64,000 nt of DNA. Origin: JACVRX01 sp963819885. GTDB lineage: Bacteria; Actinomycetota; Actinomycetes; Jiangellales; Jiangellaceae. Below the pieces are notes generated by a model. That model saw only the letters and a program-made list of their open reading frames with translations, was not told the origin of the DNA and searched no databases. Below, in pieces: positions 26,414 to 35,854 of this stretch (its first letter is position 1; every line of letters starts with the position of its first letter). The DNA lies in assembly GCA_963819885.1 (NCBI GenBank), contig CAWFXV010000022.1:1-64000 (forward strand). Reading direction: 5' to 3'. The position numbers and the translations under genes are program-made.

Positions 26414-27191
26414 GCACGTCTTGCTGAAGCTGCTTGCCGTGATGCTTGGGCAGGCCGTGACCGACCCCGGGGTACACGCGCAGCTCGGCCCGAGGGATCG
26501 CCTCGGCAGTCTCGCGAAGAACAGGTTCTGGGAAGAACGGGTCGTCCGCCCCGCCAATCACGATCGCTCGCATCTTCAGGCTCGGCAGCGTGGATGTCGT
26601 GTCGTGGGCCAGGTCGGCATCAACAGTCGCGATGAAGTCGGCGGCGTCGGCCGGCGTCGGCGGCCTGCCGACGAGTGACCCGAAGGCTCTGGCCAACCGC
26701 TGCACCCCGCCGCCATCAACTGCCGCCGCGGCCAGCTCGCCGCGCAACCGCCGCCAATGCTCGTGCTGCGCAAGCCCACGCCACCGCAGGCAGATGTCCC
26801 GCCCTCGCGGTGACAGGTAAGCACCGCTGACGACGAGAACGAGGCGTTCCACCAGGTCCGGGTGATCCAAGGCGACGTGCTGTGCGATCAGACCGCCGGT
26901 AGACAGGCCCATCAGCCGAAGTCGTCCCACTTCTTGACTGAGCAGCCGGGCGTAGTCGGCAGCGATCGTCTTGGTATCGGCCAAGCCCGTCAGCCCACGT
27001 TGCCGCTGCACGATGTACAGCGTGTACTCGTCCGCAAGTCGTCGAAAGCCTTGACCATAGGACCGTGCAACCAGCCCGCTCACCGTCTTGTTGTCGAGCG
27101 TGAGGCCAGGCAGCACGACCAGCGGCTGTCGCCCTGCACCGATTCGGACGTACGGGAACTGCTCGCGAAGGACTCCGACCTCGACGTTCAT
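26391..27191 (-). CDS. alpha/beta hydrolase
   Basis: A protein of 266 residues starting MNVEVGVLREQFPYVRIGAG. The core carries PLVVLPGLTLDN (oxyanion strand), nucleophile elbow GLSTGGLIAQ with Ser, acid in GGADDPFFP, and the His in VYPGVGHGLPKHHGK. The fold is that of esterases/lactonases; the substrate is not predictable. Its ATG overlaps the stop of the CPBP gene by four bases (ATGA), so translation is coupled and the two genes form an operon. Confidence 0.85.
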   Translation of the reverse strand: MNVEVGVLREQFPYVRIGAGRQPLVVLPGLTLDNKTVSGLVARSYGQGFRRLADEYTLYIVQRQRGLTGLADTKTIAADYARLLSQEVGRLRLMGLSTGGLIAQHVALDHPDLVERLVLVVSGAYLSPRGRDICLRWRGLAQHEHWRRLRGELAAAAVDGGGVQRLARAFGSLVGRPPTPADAADFIATVDADLAHDTTSTLPSLKMRAIVIGGADDPFFPEPVLRETAEAIPRAELRVYPGVGHGLPKHHGKQLQQDVLTFLAAP

Positions 27192-28057
27192 CGATACACC
27201 GCCTCTTTCGGTGCCGCGCGCCACACGGCTCGGTCTAGCAGGATCACTCCGACCGCGACGATCGACCACGCGACGCACTCCAGCCATTCCTGCCGCAGCA
27301 GGTCGGCACCGACGAAGCCGAGGTCGCTCGCGATGATGCTGCCCTGGACGCTGTGCGAGATCAGCGTGAGCAGCACGCTGCCTCGAGCATGGTTGAACAG
27401 CCAAACGTAGAAGATCGTGATCGAGAACGTCGTGACCAGGCTGATCGGTCCGAGGTCGTCGGCAAAAACCAGCGGGAGATGCCAACCAGCCACCAGGACG
27501 CCCAAGATCACTGCGGAGACCAGCGGAGAGGTGCGAGCCTGCATGCGCGGCAGGGCGAAGCCGCGCCAGCCGGGCTCCTCGCCGAGCGGGCCGTCCATCG
27601 GGTTGACCATGCGCACCAGGAAAGTGATGGCAAAGCTGGACCACGCCAGTTCCGTCCACTCAGGCGCCGGCGCTCCCCCCGGCCCGATGTTGACCATCGC
27701 CGCCACGAACCGGACCGCGAGCGGGAACCCGATCGCAACCGCGTACCAGTACCAGGCCACACGCCAGCGGACGATGCGGGCACCGAGGTCGCGGAACCCA
27801 GGCCTGCCCTCGGCGATTGCGATCACGATCAGGGCAGCTAGCAATGGCCCGATGGCGAAGAACGTCTGCTCGGGCCAGATACCAACCTCGTACAACGGCC
27901 ATGCCCACCAGGCGAGGGCGTAGGAGAGCACGAAGAAAATGACGAGCCGGTGTTCCTTGACCCACGACCTGATACCGGACGTGACGATCCGCTCGTCGGT
28001 TCGGACGGCCGCGGGTTGGGCTTCGTCCGGCTCGTCCTGAATGACCCGAGTCTTCAT
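27188..28057 (-). CDS. CPBP-family intramembrane metalloprotease
   Basis: A protein of 289 residues with about eight hydrophobic helices. The three CPBP/Abi motifs are present: EE-x3-R in GPLGEEPGWRGFALPRM, the His in GWHLPLVF, and FNHARGSVLLTLISHSVQG. Members are glutamic-type or metallo-type prenyl endopeptidase relatives of the cytoplasmic membrane, some linked to bacteriocin self-immunity. The start at 28057 is chosen because AAAGGAG lies six bases upstream of it; the ATG at 28063 abuts that site. It is coupled to the hydrolase gene downstream and divergent from the sensor kinase gene (136 bases apart). Confidence 0.88.
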   Translation of the reverse strand: MKTRVIQDEPDEAQPAAVRTDERIVTSGIRSWVKEHRLVIFFVLSYALAWWAWPLYEVGIWPEQTFFAIGPLLAALIVIAIAEGRPGFRDLGARIVRWRVAWYWYAVAIGFPLAVRFVAAMVNIGPGGAPAPEWTELAWSSFAITFLVRMVNPMDGPLGEEPGWRGFALPRMQARTSPLVSAVILGVLVAGWHLPLVFADDLGPISLVTTFSITIFYVWLFNHARGSVLLTLISHSVQGSIIASDLGFVGADLLRQEWLECVAWSIVAVGVILLDRAVWRAAPKEAVYR

Positions 28058-28193
28058 CCGCATCTCCTTTGACGCTGTTGGCTTGCCAATCACGCTGGCA
28101 GCCGAAGACCCTGGTGGTAAGGCGGGCTACTGGCCGTTTGGATGGGCGGTTTTCTGGTGGCCGCCGCTCCCTCCGTCGGGAAGGTGGTGGACG

Positions 28194-29935
28194 ATGCCGA
28201 CAACCTCGATGGAGCCGGTCCGACCTCTTCGCGTCGCGGCCCCGAAGGCCTTGCTGTGGTTCCTTGTCGTCGTTCTGCTGGTCGGCCTCGGCGGTTCGAT
28301 CGCGGTCACAGCGACAAGTGCCATCGCACCCGTGCATGCGGTGTTGCTGCACTGGCTGGCGCTGTCGTATTCGGTCAGCGGGCTGGTTGCGTGGTGGCGC
28401 CGACCCGCCAACCGGCTCGGCCCGCTGATGGTGTTGACGGGGTTCACCACATTGGGGTCGACGTTGTTTTGGTCAGGGAACGCCGTCTTACACACCGTGG
28501 GTGTGGCGCTCGACCTGGTGCCGGCGGTTCTGATTGTGCACGTTTTTTTGGCCTATCCGACCGGTCGGCTGCATGGGCGGTTCGAGCACGTACTTCTCAC
28601 GGTCGGCTACGTTGCCGCCATTGGTGGTCAGCTCGTCGTGATGTTGCTCGATGGTGTGACTCCGAACCAGGTACTCGTGGTTGCCGAAGAGCCGGAAATC
28701 GCCGAACTCATCCTGGGGGTAGAGCTCATCACGATCAGCCTGGTCGCCTTGACCGCCGTGGGCGTCCTGATTGCCCGCAGAAGGGCTGGCGGGCGGCCTC
28801 TGCGCCGATCGCTCTCGCTACTCATCGATGCATTTGCGCTTGGGCCTCGTAGCGATCGCCGTGCTGTTGGTTGTGGGAGTTCTTGGCGGCCCGGCGTTCC
28901 CGACCATCCAGCAGGTGAGCCTGGCGGCGCTAGGCCTTGCTCCGATTGCCTTTCTCGCCGGCCTGCTCGACGCCCGACTGGCTCGCACATCCGTCGCTGA
29001 CCTAGTCATGGAGTTGCGGGCCGAGCCGGCCGATTTGCGAACCCCGCTGGCCCGAGCGCTGCGCGATCCGTCCCTCGAGCTCGTGTACTGGCTGCCGCAG
29101 TTCGGCAGTTGGGCCGACCAGGACGGCAAGGAGGTCGAGCTGCCGAGTGACGGAGCCCGGGCAATCACGATGATCGAGCGGGAGGGAAAGCCCGTTGCTG
29201 CACTCGTGCACAATCCGGCCCTGCAGGACGAGCCCGAACTGCTCGATGCGGTCACCGCGGCCGCTGCGATCGCTTTGGAGAACGGACGCCTCCAGGCCGA
29301 GCTCCGGGCCAATCTCGACGAGCTGCGCGGATCGCGCGCCCGAGTCATCGATGCGGGTCAGAAGGAACGTCAGCGTCTGGAGCGTGATCTGCACGACGGG
29401 GCCCAGCAACGTCTGGTGGCTCTCTCGCTCGACCTTGGCGTGCTGGAGTCGCGGTTACGTGACGACCCGGACGCCAACGCCATACTGGCCAAGGCGCGCG
29501 ACGAGGTGGCCGTCTCGTTGGCCGAGCTGCGCGACGTCGCCCGCGGCCTGCATCCGGCGGTGTTGAGTGCGCACGGCCTGGCCGTCGCCCTCGAGTCGCT
29601 GGCCGCGCACGCGACGGTGCCAGTCCGCCTGACGGTCGAGCTTGGACGGTCGCATCGCCGAGCCGGTCGAGGTCGCGGCGTACTACGTCGTCTCGGAGGG
29701 CCTGGCCAACATCGGCAAGCACGCTCGCGCCACGTCGGCGACCGTGGACGTCTCGCGAAGCGGTCGCCAGCTCGTCGTCGAGGTCGTCGATGACGGAGTT
29801 GGCGGCGCCGATACTGAACAGGGTTCTGGCCTTCGAGGTCTGGCTGACCGAGTCGAGGCACTCGGTGGACGGCTGCAGGTCTGGACGCCGCACGGCCGTG
29901 GCACCCGAGTCAGGGCGGAGTTGCCATGCGAGTAG
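28194..29935 (+). pseudogene. NarL-type sensor histidine kinase, two frameshifts
   Basis: Three frames add up to one kinase of about 580 residues. The first holds an N-terminal membrane block from MPTTSMEPVRPLRVAAPKAL onward, about five helices. The second begins near 28835 (LVAIAVLLVVGVLGG). It holds a GAF-like region and the phosphoacceptor helix KERQRLERDLHDGAQQRLVA with its His in LHDG. The third begins near 29642 and holds the HATPase_c part: VVSEGLANIGKHARATSA, DDGVGGAD and GLRGLADRVEALGG. Each change is +1 (one base extra or two missing). The ATG at 28194 follows AAGGTGG. As written no functional kinase is made, although the partner regulator is intact. Confidence 0.8.
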
Positions 29936-30570
29936 CCATCGCCGAAGACAGTGTCCTGCTTCGCGAAGGTCTGGCTCGGCTGCTCGCCGAAGCGGACTTT
30001 GACGTGATCGCTCGATGCCGGGACGCCGAGGAACTTCGTCAACTGTTGAAGGCGCAACAGCCCGATGTCGTCATCGTCGACATCCGGCTGCCGCCCACGC
30101 ACACCGACGAAGGTCTGCAGGCGGCAGTGGAGATCCGCGCCGCCTACCCGGACGTCGGCGTGCTCGTGCTGTCCCAGTACGTCGAGCTCGGTCTGGCGAT
30201 GAAACTGCTCGCCGATTCGGCCGAAGGGGTCGGATACCTGCTCAAGGATCGCATCAGTGACGTTCCCGAGTTCCTCGCCGCCGTTCGTCGGGTGGCGACT
30301 GGTGGCTCGGCGGTCGATCCGACGATCGTGTCCACATTGCTGTCGCGACGGCGGAGCGACGACCCACTTGCTCAATTGACGCCACGAGAACGGGAGGTCC
30401 TCGAGCTGATGGCCGAGGGCACCTCGAACCAGGGCATTGCCGACCGTTTGGTGATCACGCTGCGCGCCGTCGAGAAGTACGTATCGAGCATCTTTACCAA
30501 GCTGGGGCTCCCCGCCACCGGCAGCGAATCACGCAGAGTGCTCGCGGTCTTGCTGTTCCTGCGCTCCTGA
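29926..30570 (+). CDS. NarL/FixJ-type response regulator
   Basis: A protein of 214 residues. The receiver domain starts MRVAIAEDSVLLREGLARLL, with phosphoacceptor Asp52 in VVIVDIRLPP and the switch Lys in GYLLKDRI. The LuxR-type helix-turn-helix is LTPREREVLELMAEGTSNQG with AVEKYVSSIFTKLGL. It overlaps the kinase gene by 10 bases, the usual coupled arrangement. The regulon is unknown; the divergent CPBP/hydrolase pair is a natural candidate. Because the kinase is frameshifted, phosphorylation would need another donor if the break is real. Confidence 0.9.
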   Translation: MRVAIAEDSVLLREGLARLLAEADFDVIARCRDAEELRQLLKAQQPDVVIVDIRLPPTHTDEGLQAAVEIRAAYPDVGVLVLSQYVELGLAMKLLADSAEGVGYLLKDRISDVPEFLAAVRRVATGGSAVDPTIVSTLLSRRRSDDPLAQLTPREREVLELMAEGTSNQGIADRLVITLRAVEKYVSSIFTKLGLPATGSESRRVLAVLLFLRS

Positions 30571-30572
30571 GC

Positions 30573-31196
30573 TCAGCGGGACTGCAGCGCGTCCAGCGCC
30601 ACCGCCATGGCCACTGCCAGCCGACGGTCGAGCGCCGAGTCGTGCAGCGTCACCCGGTAGGCGTCGCGGATGCTGAGGAACTTGCGCTCGACAGTCATCA
30701 CCGGCTTGCCATCGGCTGTGGAGAAGTCGAAGTGGTACGGCAACCAGATCGGCAGGTCGTCCAAGAACGGGACGAACGTGAATATGCGCCGAAGCACCGC
30801 GACCACCGGGCTGCGTTCCTGTCCCTGGCATTCACCCAGATCTGGCTGGGACAGGTACCACGTCGAGCGCAGCAGTGAGGTGGTGAAGTCCTTGCGGAAC
30901 TGCCCGACCGGCCTGTCCTCGGTGTCGAAGACGTCGGTCACGCCGCTGACGTCGACCTTCCTGCGGCTCTTGAACCGGAACAGCCGTTGCGTGCGTTCCC
31001 GGTTGGCGTAGAAGGTCGCCTCCTCACGGAAGGTCATCCGCTTCTGCTGGCAGGTCGCGAGCAGGTCGCCTGGCTTGTCATCAGCCTGCCAGGTGGTGAT
31101 GTCGTAGCGGTTGACCATGAGCGTGTAGTGCTGGCGGACGAGGAACCGGTCCTGTGCCTGCAAGCGATCAAGATCGCGGCTGATGTCTGTCTCCAT
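30573..31196 (-). CDS. LURP-one/scramblase-like protein
   Basis: A protein of 207 residues, all-beta with one C-terminal helix. It begins LQAQDRFLVRQHYTLMVNRY and continues with YANRERTQRLFRFKSRRKVD, DVFDTEDRPVGQFRKDF and FDFSTADGKPVMTVERKFLS. This is the 12-stranded barrel pattern of LURP-one-related (DUF567) and scramblase-like proteins. Function in bacteria is unknown. GAGG lies 8 bases before the ATG. It converges on the response regulator gene with two bases between the stops. Confidence 0.75.
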   Translation of the reverse strand: METDISRDLDRLQAQDRFLVRQHYTLMVNRYDITTWQADDKPGDLLATCQQKRMTFREEATFYANRERTQRLFRFKSRRKVDVSGVTDVFDTEDRPVGQFRKDFTTSLLRSTWYLSQPDLGECQGQERSPVVAVLRRIFTFVPFLDDLPIWLPYHFDFSTADGKPVMTVERKFLSIRDAYRVTLHDSALDRRLAVAMAVALDALQSR

Positions 31197-31357
31197 GACG
31201 ACAGCCTCACATTCACGGCCGGCGGGAGTAAGGCGGGAAACAAGTCGAGTGCGCTACCAGAAACCCGTCCCCCGAAGAGACGAGTTTCCCGGCTTACCGC
31301 CATCGACATCGGCTGCAAGCGTGAATGGCATCTACCCGAGCGTCTTTGGGAGTCGTC

Positions 31358-32077
31358 ATGGAAGCACACAGCACGCCGGAGGCTGTTGCCGAGCAACAGC
31401 GCTGGCCGGAACGACAGGAACCGCGCGGCGGAGGAGCTCTCCTGATCGTTGGCGTTGTCCTCGCCTTCATCGGGATCTGGCTCCTGGTCGTAGGCGGACG
31501 GGCACTGTGGGCGGTTCAAGGACGCGATTCGGACGGTTTCTACACCTCGGGCATGGAGCAGCTCGCGACCGATTCACACGCGCTGTCTTCTCCGCCGGAG
31601 TTCAGCGGAGCGGGTCCGGACGTGCTCTATGCACGGGACCTGCTCGGCGATGTTCGCATCAACGGGGTGAGTTCCTCCGGGAGCCCGCTGTTCATCGGGG
31701 TCGGCCCGGCCGACGGCGTGGCTGCCTACCTCGACGGCGTCGGCCACGACGAGGTCAGGGACATCGAGGTCTCGCCGTTTACCGTTGAATACGAAGCCCA
31801 CCCCGGCGCGGCACCCGCAGAGCCACCAACAGCGCAGACGTTCTGGGCTGCGTCCGTCAGCGGGACTGGGACCCAGACTCTGGATACTGAAATTCCAGCC
31901 GGTGACTGGTCGGTGGTCATCATGAACGCCGACGGCTCGGCGGGCGTGTCGGCGGAGGTCGAGGTGGGCGCCACGCTGCCCATCATCACGTGGATCGCCT
32001 TCGGCGCCCTGGCGGTCGGTTGCCTGTTGCTCTTCGTCGGGATCATTCTCTCGGTGTTGGGTCTGCGCAGGCGATGA
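31358..32077 (+). CDS. hypothetical membrane protein with extracytoplasmic beta domain
   Basis: A protein of 239 residues starting MEAHSTPEAVAEQQRW. Membrane helices are at about 26-48 (LLIVGVVLAFIGIWLLVVGG) and near the end (ITWIAFGALAVGCLLLFVGI). Between them lies a 150-residue polar domain rich in beta strands, probably outside the membrane. I recognise no family. GGGAG precedes the ATG at 31358; an earlier in-frame start lacks a ribosome site. The gene stands alone, divergent from the LURP-one gene. Confidence 0.65.
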   Translation: MEAHSTPEAVAEQQRWPERQEPRGGGALLIVGVVLAFIGIWLLVVGGRALWAVQGRDSDGFYTSGMEQLATDSHALSSPPEFSGAGPDVLYARDLLGDVRINGVSSSGSPLFIGVGPADGVAAYLDGVGHDEVRDIEVSPFTVEYEAHPGAAPAEPPTAQTFWAASVSGTGTQTLDTEIPAGDWSVVIMNADGSAGVSAEVEVGATLPIITWIAFGALAVGCLLLFVGIILSVLGLRRR

Positions 32078-32244
32078 AAGGCGCTGACGTCGTCGTGGTT
32101 GGCGGGGCGGTCGGTCGCGGTGGGCACGGGAATCTTGCTCCAGCCCAACGGCCTCGCCAACCGATTGCCGACGGCGTCTCGGCTCTCCAGCATGGCAAGC
32201 AGGAAGATCCGCCGATCTTTGCTGCTCGCTCGCGCTGCTGACTG

Positions 32245-32592
32245 TCAAAGGGTGAGATGAAGGCGGATGGCATCCTCGATCTTGACCAGAAGGCTTGGCG
32301 GAACGCGGCCGACGACATCGTCGATCCGCTGCACGGCGATAGATCGAATCTGCTCCGCCTGTGCTTTGGACGCCTTTGGCAGGCCACAGGACTGTGCCGG
32401 TAGTAACACTTGAAACGGATAGACCGTCGCCGTTCGGCTAGTGACAGGAACAACGGTGACCACGCCCCTGCCCAGCTGTTCGGCTGTGCGGTTGGCGCCG
32501 TCGTTGCTCACGACGATGGCTGGACGTCGCTTTCCAGCCTCGCTGCCCCGCCTTGGCTCGAGGTCGACCCAGATGACGTCGCCCCGCCGCAT
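32245..32592 (-). CDS. mazF: MazF/PemK-family toxin (endoribonuclease)
   Basis: A protein of 115 residues starting MRRGDVIWVDLEP. MazF-fold hallmarks: KRRPAIVVSNDGANR, VVTVVPVTSRTATVYPFQVL, and the C-terminal AEQIRSIAVQRI. The conserved Arg and Thr of the RNA-cleavage site are in RRPAIVVS and VTSRT. Such toxins are ribosome-independent mRNA interferases. The ATG overlaps the antitoxin stop by one base (TGATG), so synthesis depends on antitoxin translation. Earlier in-frame codons overlap the antitoxin and are not used. Confidence 0.9.
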   Translation of the reverse strand: MRRGDVIWVDLEPRRGSEAGKRRPAIVVSNDGANRTAEQLGRGVVTVVPVTSRTATVYPFQVLLPAQSCGLPKASKAQAEQIRSIAVQRIDDVVGRVPPSLLVKIEDAIRLHLTL

Positions 32593-32816
32593 CAGGAGGT
32601 AGCAGCCAAGCCGTCGGCGGACGCCGAATCCCACACCTCGGCCTCTGCCGCCTCCCACTCATCCCAGGCGGCGGCGTAGTCCTCGCCCAACTCCGCGGTC
32701 CGAAGCAAGGCAACCGCTCGTTGAACGACGCCCGACCGCGACTCGACGCCATGTTCGGCGGCGTACCTGTCGACGAACTCCACATCGTCAGCTGGCAGGC
32801 TCACACTCAACTTCAC
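32592..32816 (-). CDS. mazE: ribbon-helix-helix antitoxin of the MazF-type toxin
   Basis: A protein of 74 residues. It starts VKLSVSLPADDVEFVDRYAA (GTG start), a beta strand followed by the helix of a ribbon-helix-helix DNA-binding domain, completed by GVESRSGVVQRAVALLR. The acidic C terminus (DYAAAWDEWEAAEAEVWD) is the likely toxin-wrapping segment. The gene lies directly before the toxin with a one-base overlap. The palindromes at 32823-32862 are its likely autoregulatory operators. The symbol follows the MazEF arrangement rather than close sequence identity. Confidence 0.85.
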   Translation of the reverse strand: MKLSVSLPADDVEFVDRYAAEHGVESRSGVVQRAVALLRTAELGEDYAAAWDEWEAAEAEVWDSASADGLAATS

Positions 32817-32822
32817 ATCCTG

Positions 32823-32862
32823 ATCCTACCAGGGTAGGATTGTAGATGCTACCTTCGGTAGC
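32823..32862 (-). promoter_or_regulatory. two tandem palindromic operators of the toxin-antitoxin operon
   Basis: ATCCTACCAGGGTAGGAT (32823-32840) is a perfect palindrome with 8-base arms. GCTACCTTCGGTAGC (32848-32862) is a second one with 6-base arms. Both share the half-sites CTACC/GGTAG, with 2- and 3-base spacers. On the minus strand TACAAT (32844-32839) lies between and partly inside them and looks like the -10 element. Antitoxin, alone or with toxin, should bind here and repress. Inference from position and symmetry. Confidence 0.7.
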
Positions 32863-32876
32863 CTGCGAATCGCACC

Positions 32877-33200
32877 TTAGCGGGCGACGCCTTGGCTGGG
32901 AATGATCAGCTTCTGGCCGACCTTGATCATGTTGATGTCTTCGAGCTGGTTGGCTGCGCCGATATCCACCCATCGCACGCCGAATTTCTCGGCAATCTCG
33001 GACACCGTGTCGCCTTCTTGAACGACATAAACCTGCTCAGCCGGTGCTTCGTGCCCGCTCAGTTCGATCTTCTGCCCAACGACGATCAGGTCTGGATTGT
33101 CGATGTTGTTCCACTTGACCAGGTCGTCGAGATCCAGGCCGTACTTCTTCGCGATCCCGCCGAGAGTGTCCCCTGGTTCGACGATATGCGCGCCACTCAT
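32877..33200 (-). CDS. protein with two LysM domains and no signal peptide
   Basis: A protein of 107 residues consisting almost only of two LysM repeats: HIVEPGDTLGGIAKKYGLDL with VVGQKIEL, and YVVQEGDTVSEIAEKFGVRW with KVGQKLIIP. LysM binds peptidoglycan or related N-acetylglucosamine polymers. There is no signal peptide, lipobox or membrane helix, so the protein would stay in the cytoplasm unless another route exists. AAGGAG lies 5 bases before the ATG at 33200. Confidence 0.88.
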   Translation of the reverse strand: MSGAHIVEPGDTLGGIAKKYGLDLDDLVKWNNIDNPDLIVVGQKIELSGHEAPAEQVYVVQEGDTVSEIAEKFGVRWVDIGAANQLEDINMIKVGQKLIIPSQGVAR

Positions 33201-33296
33201 GGCGCTCCTTCTCATTGATCCTGCACGCCTGTGGGTCTGATGCAGAACCTAACAGCGACCGCGTGCTCCTGTTGGCCCCAGTCCATTGTGATAGAG

Positions 33297-33370
<74 letters not shown>

Positions 33371-33570
33371 ATGGCCGACCTGATCGGGTCATGAGTGTAC
33401 CGGCCGCCGACCCGCCGCCAGCAATCGCAGCGATCCCGCTGGCCTCGGCATGATCGACACACCGACAGGAACATCGCGTGGTGGAGCCAGCATCGGCGCT
33501 GGTCATACGGTCAAGCAGACGTGTTTGTCCTGTTGGTTGGCCGATCATGGACCGCAGGTGCCGGTGGAGC

Positions 33571-34693
33571 CTATCCCGCGGGATCGAGCACGAGCGAGCC
33601 GTCCACATCGAGGCGGACCTGGCAGCCGAACCGGCGGCTGACCCGAGCCAAGTTGCCCGTCAGCCAGTCCGTGTCACGCGCCGATGCCCGGTGCAGGCGC
33701 ATTTGCCTGGCCTGGAACGGAAACATCCGCAGTGCCACCAGATCGCCGGATTCAGCGTGGATCGTCGCCGAAAACAGCAGCCGGAGATCATCGCGGTATT
33801 CCTCGAACCCGGTGATCCCCTCGTAGTCGTCGATGAAGTCGCCACAGCCGTAGAGCACGAGTTTCCCTCGGTAGACCTCGATCGGGCGCGGGTGGTGCGA
33901 GGAGTGCCCGAAGACGACGTCCGTGCCCGCATCGACAAGCCGGTGCCCGAGCCGGACGTCGCCGGCTGGAACGTCGTATCCCCAGTTGGAACCCCAGTGC
34001 ACGGAGACGACCACGAGATCTCCCCGACCCTTGGCCTGCCCAATCCGTTGCATCAGATCCGTTGCGGCACCGTCGGACGCCGTGCCGACGACGTTGACAC
34101 CTGGCCGTTCCTTCGTCGCAGCCCAGCTGGCCGGGACTCCGCTGGACGGCATGCCGAACGAGAAGACAGTGACTTTGGCGGTACTCGTTTCGACGGTCAT
34201 CGGTCGCCGGGCTTCGTCCACATCCCGGCCGGCGCCAACCGTCTTCAACCCGGCGTCGGCCAGCACGTCCAGCGTCTCCTCCAAGCCACTGATGCCGTAG
34301 TCGAGCACGTGGTTGTTGGCAATCGTGCAGAGGTGGACGTCGGCAGCGGACACACACGGCACGTTGGCGGGGTTCATCCGGTAGTGCACGGCCTTGCCGG
34401 GCTCGTGGTCGTCGCTGGTCGGTGACGCTCGTCTCCAGGTTCACCAGCCACAGGTCTGGATCTGCCTCATCGATGACTTGCAGCGCGTCGCCCCACGGCC
34501 AGGAGAAATCCACCGGACGGCGGATCGGGCCGTTGACGGCCTCGGCGAGTTCGACGTATTGCCGCGCGTCGTAGACGTAGCGCTCGTGCAAGGTGGGATC
34601 GCCGGGATGGGGCAGGATCTGGTCCACACCGCGTCCGGTCATCACGTCGCCGCAGAACAAGAGTCGGACCACCTGGTCCGGCGCACCGGTCAT
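33571..34693 (-). pseudogene. CapA-family (PGA_cap) protein with one frameshift
   Basis: Two frames rejoin into a CapA protein of about 374 residues. The first part has LLFCGDVMTGRGVDQIL and DPDLWLVNLETSVT, the metallophosphatase-like start of the fold. The second continues VHYRMNPANVPCVSAADV, TIANNHVLDYGISGLEETLD, VSVHWGSNWGYDVPAGDVRL and VVFGHSSHHPRPIEVYRG. The join is near 34410-34425, where one extra base after GTCACC breaks the frame. CapA relatives include poly-gamma-glutamate export proteins; the function of this group is unsettled. The ATG at 34693 overlaps the Rieske stop by four bases, so the two are coupled. Confidence 0.8.
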
Positions 34694-35854
34694 CGCGCCG
34701 CGACGTGCGGGGCTATGCCCTGGTAGGCGCGAGCCACCGTCGTCACCCACTGATAGACCGCGTCTTCATTGGGCGCGAAGGGACCGGGAGTGAAATGCGG
34801 CGAGGACACTCCTCGCTGCACCGATTCGCAGGCAGACCAGTCCTGCTGGTTGGTGAGGTCCCAGAACTCGACGGCGTACGACGGGTCGACGTCCGCGTCG
34901 ACGAAGTACCAGCTGCATTCGACGGCCGTCAGGCCGGGTGCGAGCGGCGTCAGCCGGTGTGTCATCACGTAGTCGGGATGCAAGGAGATCAACAAGTTCG
35001 GGAACAGGCCAAGATAGAGGACAACTCCACGGTCCACGCCGTCGATGGCCACGGCGTCTGACCCACCAGACAGCGACATCGTGACCGCGCCGTCGCGAAG
35101 GTCCATCGAGCCACCCACCCACGCGCCTGGCAGGTCGAAGTTGGCCCCACTTGACGGTGGTGACACCCGGCAGAGCTCCGGATGGATCAGCGGGCAGTGG
35201 TAGCACTCGTGATAGTTCTCGACAATCACCTTCCAGTTTGCGACGACCGTGTACTCGCGCTGGGCTCGGTGAACCAGCTTCTCGGGGTGGTAGGGGGCAA
35301 CGAGCGAGTCGAGGTCACCGACATGGTCGGTGAGTGGTGGACCGTCACCAGTCGCATTGACGAAGACCCACCCGTGCCACACGGTCGCCGGAAGCTGGGT
35401 GAGTCGGTAGTCGGCTGCCTCGAACCCCGCGACCCGGTCAAGGTCCGGTGCCCGTGCGAGCGATCCGTCGAGTGCGTAGTTCCAGGCGTGGTACGGGCAG
35501 ACGAGCGCCTGCCGGCTGGCGGCAGAACCGGCAGACAGGATCTCGTGCGCCCGATGCCGGCAGGTGTTGGCCAGCGCGTATACGCCGCCGCCGGATGGGA
35601 AGGTCAGCAGAACGGGAACGTCGCCGACGACCAGCCCGCGCTGGGTGATCGGTTCCCCTGCAGTGCCGTAACGAAGCTCGTCCGCACGGCCTACACAGAC
35701 CCACGAGCCGGCGAACAGATGCCGCAGTTCCCAGGCCAGCACTTCGTCGGATGTGTATGCGACGGCAGGAAGCATGGTGGCCTGACCGAACGGCCGGAGC
35801 GCCGGTTCGAGAGCGGCTGGTCCGATCGGTGCGTCGACGCGCGTATACGCTCAT
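34690..35854 (-). CDS. Rieske-type aromatic ring-hydroxylating oxygenase, alpha subunit
   Basis: The open part from the ATG at 35775 encodes 361 residues. The Rieske centre is complete: CRHRAHEI (Cys72, His74) and CPYHAWNY (Cys93, His96). The mononuclear iron site is in NWKVIVENYHECYHCPLIHP. Family role: oxygenation or N-demethylation of small substrates with an external reductase, which is not encoded nearby. Homologous sequence (PIGPAALEPALRPFGQAT) extends upstream of 35775 in the same frame but then meets a TGA. An ATG at 35854 behind AAGGGG (MSVYAR) joins it only with a one-base frame change near 35840. So either the short start is used or the N terminus is frameshifted. It is coupled to the CapA gene. 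Confidence 0.8.
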
